From Tamlana flava (lineage in GTDB: Bacteria > Bacteroidota > Bacteroidia > Flavobacteriales > Flavobacteriaceae): a DNA stretch of 64,000 nucleotides. This document shows, in pieces, positions 60,245 through 64,000 of the stretch. Both the position numbers and the translations under genes were made by a program. The number at the start of each line of letters is the position of its first letter. Position 1 is the first letter of the stretch. The stretch spans positions 62,001-126,000 of the forward strand of contig NZ_JBGGTX010000001.1 of assembly GCF_041287255.1 (NCBI RefSeq), written 5' to 3'. Below the pieces are notes generated by a model that searched no databases, was not told the DNA's origin, and worked only from the letters and a program-made list of their open reading frames with translations.

Positions 60245-61521
60245 TATAATAACTTAACTAAAGATTGTGTAAGCGCTTTTCTGTGATACTTTTGCAAGCC
60301 GATGGGGTGAGATTGCAACGTATTGTCTTTATACGCTTTGTAATGTTCTAATATAATTCTTTTTAACGAGTCGTAATTGTTGTGGCCAAAGTAGTTTCCA
60401 GTGTTGGTTTCCTTAATGATTTTTTCGACATCAGAACCAGTTGGTCCAATAGCAATTATAGGCCTATTAGAAACCATATATTCAAATAACTTACCAGGAA
60501 CAATACATTTGGTTTCTTCAGAATCAATTTCAAAAAGCAACAACACTTGTGATTGTTTTTGATATTTAATTGCCTCTATGTGTGTCACATATCCAATATT
60601 ATTCACATAATCACTTAAATTATTGTTTTTGAGAGACTGAAGTACATTTTTACTTACTGTCCCCACAAAATTAAGCTGAAGGTCGTTATTAAAATCACTG
60701 TTTTCGCTAACCAGTTCGCTTAAGACCTTCCACAAGTTTTCAGGATTTCTTTTTGATAATAACGACCCAATATGTGCCAACGTGAATTTTGAATCCATTT
60801 TGAATTCCACAGGCTTTTCAGTATCGTAACCGTTTGTTATAACTTCAATGGGTTTGGATGTTATATTTTGAAATTCACTTTTTGTCACAAAACTGGTAAC
60901 CATAATCTGGTCCGCCTCATTTAAAACCTGTCTTTCCAAAGACTTATGCTTTTTTCTGGAAGAATTGGTAAGCTTTAACTGCTTGTGATAGCCTATGGTA
61001 GTCCATGGATCCCGAAAATCAGCCAGCCACTTTATGCCTGACGCTTCTTTCAACTTCAACCCTATCAAATGCAAACTGTGTGGAGGTCCAGTTGTAATTA
61101 CGGCTTTTATGTTTTCCTCTTGAATATATTTCAAAAGATATTCGATCGAGGGCTTTACCCATCCCACCCGGGCATCTGGAATAAAAAAATTACCACGGAT
61201 AAAAAGCATTAATTTTTCAATCAAGGACTGTTTTTTTTCTTCAGAAATTATGCCTTTACTAATTGTTTTTGAAGCTTTTTTAGAAAATAGTCCAGCTAAT
61301 TTATAAGGTTCCTTTATGGGGTGTTTTATAACGGTTAAATCCTTTGAAACCCCTGAGGTCAAACTTTCATCCAAGAATGGATAATTAGGATTTTTAGGAA
61401 CGAAAACAATAGGCGTAATATTAAACTCTGGCAGATACTTGACAAACTTCAGCCATCGCTGAACCCCAGGCCCTCCTGCCGGTGGCCAATAGTAAGCTAT
61501 TATGAGTACTTTATTCGTCAC
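60244..61521 (-). CDS. Glycosyltransferase, family 4 type (GT-B)
   Basis: I set the start at GTG 61521, giving MTNKVLIIAYYWPPAGGPGV (425 residues), as in homologues; there is no ATG near and an earlier start would overlap the previous gene by more than 80 bases. The GT-B N-domain opens with YYWPPAGGPGVQRWLKFVKY, and the C-domain shows AHIGSLLSKRNPENLW and PGKLFEYMVSNRPIIAIGP, the nucleotide-sugar site. It overlaps the YfhO gene by 11 bases and the flippase by one. Confidence 0.9.
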   Translation of the reverse strand: MTNKVLIIAYYWPPAGGPGVQRWLKFVKYLPEFNITPIVFVPKNPNYPFLDESLTSGVSKDLTVIKHPIKEPYKLAGLFSKKASKTISKGIISEEKKQSLIEKLMLFIRGNFFIPDARVGWVKPSIEYLLKYIQEENIKAVITTGPPHSLHLIGLKLKEASGIKWLADFRDPWTTIGYHKQLKLTNSSRKKHKSLERQVLNEADQIMVTSFVTKSEFQNITSKPIEVITNGYDTEKPVEFKMDSKFTLAHIGSLLSKRNPENLWKVLSELVSENSDFNNDLQLNFVGTVSKNVLQSLKNNNLSDYVNNIGYVTHIEAIKYQKQSQVLLLFEIDSEETKCIVPGKLFEYMVSNRPIIAIGPTGSDVEKIIKETNTGNYFGHNNYDSLKRIILEHYKAYKDNTLQSHPIGLQKYHRKALTQSLVKLL

Positions 61522-63946
61522 TTTTAGGCTTCTTAATCTCGTATAACAGGCCCCCAACCAACAGAATCCCCAACAAAATGGAACCAGCCAGAGATATTGC
61601 ACTACCTTTTTTCACTACATCTGGCTCAAATTTAAATTCTATGGTATGTTTCCCTTCAGGAACAGGCATACCGCGCAAAATGTAATTAACACGAATATGG
61701 CCAGCCTCTTTTCCATCAACATAAGTTTTCCAGCCTTTAGGGTAATATATTTCGGAAAACACGGCAAACCCATCATTTTTATTACTTGACTGATACTTCA
61801 AGTAATTTGGTTTAACTTTAACTAAATCAATTGAAACAAGTGAATCTAAAACAAAACTATCTTTAATGTTTTCAATAGACTTGACGGCCTTATGAGGAGC
61901 GTATATAGCTTTGTTTTTATTGTCCAAACTATCAAGCATCTTAATTTCTTCGTCAGCAGAATCTACTCGTTGCAAATGTTTAACAAACCATGCATTCCCA
62001 TTGGCTTGGTCATTTATATATGGAAATGTATTTCCTTTATCGTCTTGAGCAACAATATACTTGGTATTTAGCATATTTAGCACATTAAGATTGTTCTGGG
62101 AAATATACCAATCAAAAACCTCACTGTAACGCCTTAATTCGGCAGCATTATAACCATTTAAGGAATTATGGAAATAAGAAGGTTTTGAAGGCCCAGAAAC
62201 CAAATCGAAAACACGATAATATGAGATATCTTTTAAAATATACTTATCAACTTCTGTTGCTTCAAAAGGCCTGCTCATTCTAATACTTGGCACAAAATCC
62301 TCATTGTTCACATAGCGTCTATCCACCCCGACTAAATCAAAAAGTATTAAAACAGAAAACGCAACCAGCAGCCATTTCTCCTTTAGTTTGTCCTTTAAAA
62401 ATAAATAAATAGCTCCTGCCGACAACAAAACCAAAACCAAACTTCTAATGGTGTCTTGCGTAAACAATGTTTTTCTATCGGACTTTAAGGCATCAACAAA
62501 AACCTGTCCGTAATTCTGGCGATAAAAACCGTCATTAGCACCGGCAAAATCAAAAAGCGAGGACTTAAACAACAGAAAAACCAAAGCAATTCCTCCAGTT
62601 ACAATTGTTGTGTATTTCAAAGCGTTGATTTTTTCATCTTTCTTTTCAAAGTCATTGAACAACCTTACCAAACCAAATATTGCTAATACTGGAACACAAA
62701 GCTCCAGCAGCACTTGAATGGAGGTAACTGCACGAAACTTATTATAAAGTGGCACATAATCAATAAAAAAGTTGGTTAAAAAACCTAAATTCTTTCCATA
62801 GGACAACAACAGTGAAAAAATTGCACCTCCAACAAGCCACCATTTTAATCTTCCTTTCACCAAAAACAAGGCAAAAACAAACAGAAAAAGCACTACAGCA
62901 CCAATATAAGCTGGAGCTTCAACAATAGGCTGGTCACCCCAATACATAGGCGCTCGTTTTACTTCTTGTGTGGCTTGGGTTGTGGTTGCACCAAGTTTAC
63001 GAAACGCATCATAAGTGGCCGAGTCTTTTCCGATGTCTTCCCCATTTCCGCCACCCATGAATCTAGGAATAAAAAGGTTGAAGGTTTCGGCAAAACCATA
63101 ACTAAACTGCGTGATATAATCTTTACTTAAACCTGATGTCGCTTCTTTTGGTGAGCCGTAAGCATCTATGGTCAATTCACTTTTACTGCGCTTACTTTCC
63201 TTTACGTACTCCTGTGTAGCCAAGATATTGGTAGCATTAAGCATAATGGACAAAACCACAGCAGCCAACAAAACCCCAATGGATTTGAAATAATGTGGCA
63301 ACATATTCTTTTTTACGGCATCAATTAAATATGCTACACCTAGAATAATAACCAAAAACATTAAATAATAGGTCATTTGAAAATGGTTGGCAACCAACTC
63401 AAGCCCCATAGCAACGGCTGTCAATAAAAACCCCGAAATATATTTTTTCCTGAAAACCAAAACAATACCGCTTAAAACCAACGGCATATAAGCAATGGCG
63501 TGCGCTTTACTATTATGCCCAACACCTAAAATAATAATTAAATAAGTTGAAAAACCAAAAGCCAATGCCCCTAATGCAGCCAATTTAAAGTCAACTTTTA
63601 GAACAAGTAAAAGTATGTAAAACCCTAAAAAATAAAGAAATAAGTAATCGGCAGGCCTTGGCAAAAATCGTAATGCTAAATCCAGTTGCTTAATATAATT
63701 ATGCGGATACTTTGCCCCCAATTGGTAGGTTGGCATACCCCCAAACGCACTATTTGTCCAATAAGTTTCTTCTCCAGTTTCAGCTTTAAAATCTTTTTGC
63801 TGCTTGCTCATCCCGATAAACTGAACAATATCGTTTTGATAAATAGTCTTCCCCTGCAGTACAGGATTAAAATAAGCCAAAGCGATTGCTACGAACCCCA
63901 ATAAAATCAGGATATGAGGAATAAAACTTTTAAATGAAAATTGCAT
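61511..63946 (-). CDS. YfhO-type multi-pass membrane protein
   Basis: This 811-residue protein has about 12 membrane helices in its first two thirds (starting about 8-26) with a large C-terminal periplasmic domain (about 540-775) and a last helix near 780-800. It matches the YfhO family, which is related to GT-C glycosyltransferases and in Gram-positives glycosylates lipoteichoic acid. The first loop QGKTIYQNDIVQFIGMSKQQ and the FGFSTYLIIILGVGHNSKAH stretch are typical of the Bacteroidota branch. It leads a three-gene cluster with the glycosyltransferase and flippase; a role in surface glycan modification is inferred. Confidence 0.88.
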   Translation of the reverse strand: MQFSFKSFIPHILILLGFVAIALAYFNPVLQGKTIYQNDIVQFIGMSKQQKDFKAETGEETYWTNSAFGGMPTYQLGAKYPHNYIKQLDLALRFLPRPADYLFLYFLGFYILLLVLKVDFKLAALGALAFGFSTYLIIILGVGHNSKAHAIAYMPLVLSGIVLVFRKKYISGFLLTAVAMGLELVANHFQMTYYLMFLVIILGVAYLIDAVKKNMLPHYFKSIGVLLAAVVLSIMLNATNILATQEYVKESKRSKSELTIDAYGSPKEATSGLSKDYITQFSYGFAETFNLFIPRFMGGGNGEDIGKDSATYDAFRKLGATTTQATQEVKRAPMYWGDQPIVEAPAYIGAVVLFLFVFALFLVKGRLKWWLVGGAIFSLLLSYGKNLGFLTNFFIDYVPLYNKFRAVTSIQVLLELCVPVLAIFGLVRLFNDFEKKDEKINALKYTTIVTGGIALVFLLFKSSLFDFAGANDGFYRQNYGQVFVDALKSDRKTLFTQDTIRSLVLVLLSAGAIYLFLKDKLKEKWLLVAFSVLILFDLVGVDRRYVNNEDFVPSIRMSRPFEATEVDKYILKDISYYRVFDLVSGPSKPSYFHNSLNGYNAAELRRYSEVFDWYISQNNLNVLNMLNTKYIVAQDDKGNTFPYINDQANGNAWFVKHLQRVDSADEEIKMLDSLDNKNKAIYAPHKAVKSIENIKDSFVLDSLVSIDLVKVKPNYLKYQSSNKNDGFAVFSEIYYPKGWKTYVDGKEAGHIRVNYILRGMPVPEGKHTIEFKFEPDVVKKGSAISLAGSILLGILLVGGLLYEIKKPKSDE

Positions 63947-64000
63947 GAAATGGTTTTAAGAAAAATGAATTCGGAAATTAGTCAATTTCTTCGAAATCAA

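Noticed and set aside
1..64000. CRISPR arrays, phage genes, anti-phage systems, rRNA or tRNA genes
   Set aside because: No regularly spaced repeats, no phage or nuclease-type gene cluster, and no rRNA or tRNA-like stretch were seen on reading through both strands.

Overview
The window is chromosomal DNA of a Flavobacteriaceae bacterium (Bacteroidota, marine type), with low GC. The evidence is: a his operon in hisGDCBHA-F-IE order with fused HisB and HisIE, an LpxC-FabZ fusion, a PorX (PglZ-type) response regulator, a type IX secretion (T9SS) cargo protein, DUF3667 and outer-membrane barrel families, and many upstream TAnnTTTG motifs, the Bacteroidota -7 promoter element. I see no rRNA, tRNA, CRISPR array, insertion sequence or phage genes. 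Most of the window is ordinary core chromosome.

Layout. 1-2.2 kb: leucine genes leuC, leuD and a cut-off leuA-type gene, all on the minus strand. 2.4-6.3 kb: a broken thioesterase, a DUF72 gene, two small conserved genes, DUF2461 and truA. 6.3-13.7 kb: a complete histidine operon on the minus strand, preceded by a previously unlisted 17-codon leader peptide (HHHFH) and a terminator that form a classical attenuator. 13.8-17.5 kb: prohibitin-like protein, VWA membrane protein, fabG. 17.6-24.6 kb: sucD, an LpxD paralogue, efp, lpxA, lpxC-fabZ, lpxD and an HD hydrolase, mainly the early lipid A pathway. 24.7-31.8 kb: porX, tsaE, a nested pair of small membrane-protein genes, a TonB-receptor-like barrel, alanine dehydrogenase. 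31.8-40.6 kb: a scattered surface-glycan locus (PglC-, PglF- and PglE-like enzymes, UDP-HexNAc 4-epimerase and 6-dehydrogenase) interrupted by proline dehydrogenase and aroB, and ending in a decayed carbamoyltransferase. 40.8-51.4 kb: Lrp, M14 peptidase, an XRE-type regulator with a palindromic operator set, several conserved proteins, bcp, nth, an ECF sigma factor with a tiny downstream gene, uvrA. 51.7-58.7 kb: a three-repeat T9SS cargo, a PorT-like relic, DUF3667, and two tandem paralogous secreted proteins that each carry a sigma-54-like promoter. 58.8-64 kb: flippase, glycosyltransferase and YfhO-type membrane protein, a second surface-glycan cluster.

The best new observations are the his attenuator (leader peptide plus mutually exclusive hairpins), the matched -24/-12 promoters of the tandem secreted paralogues, the operator set around the regulator at 42.8 kb, two gene relics in apparently empty or shortened stretches (acyl-CoA thioesterase, carbamoyltransferase), and three small genes. 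I found no convincing wholly new multi-gene system.
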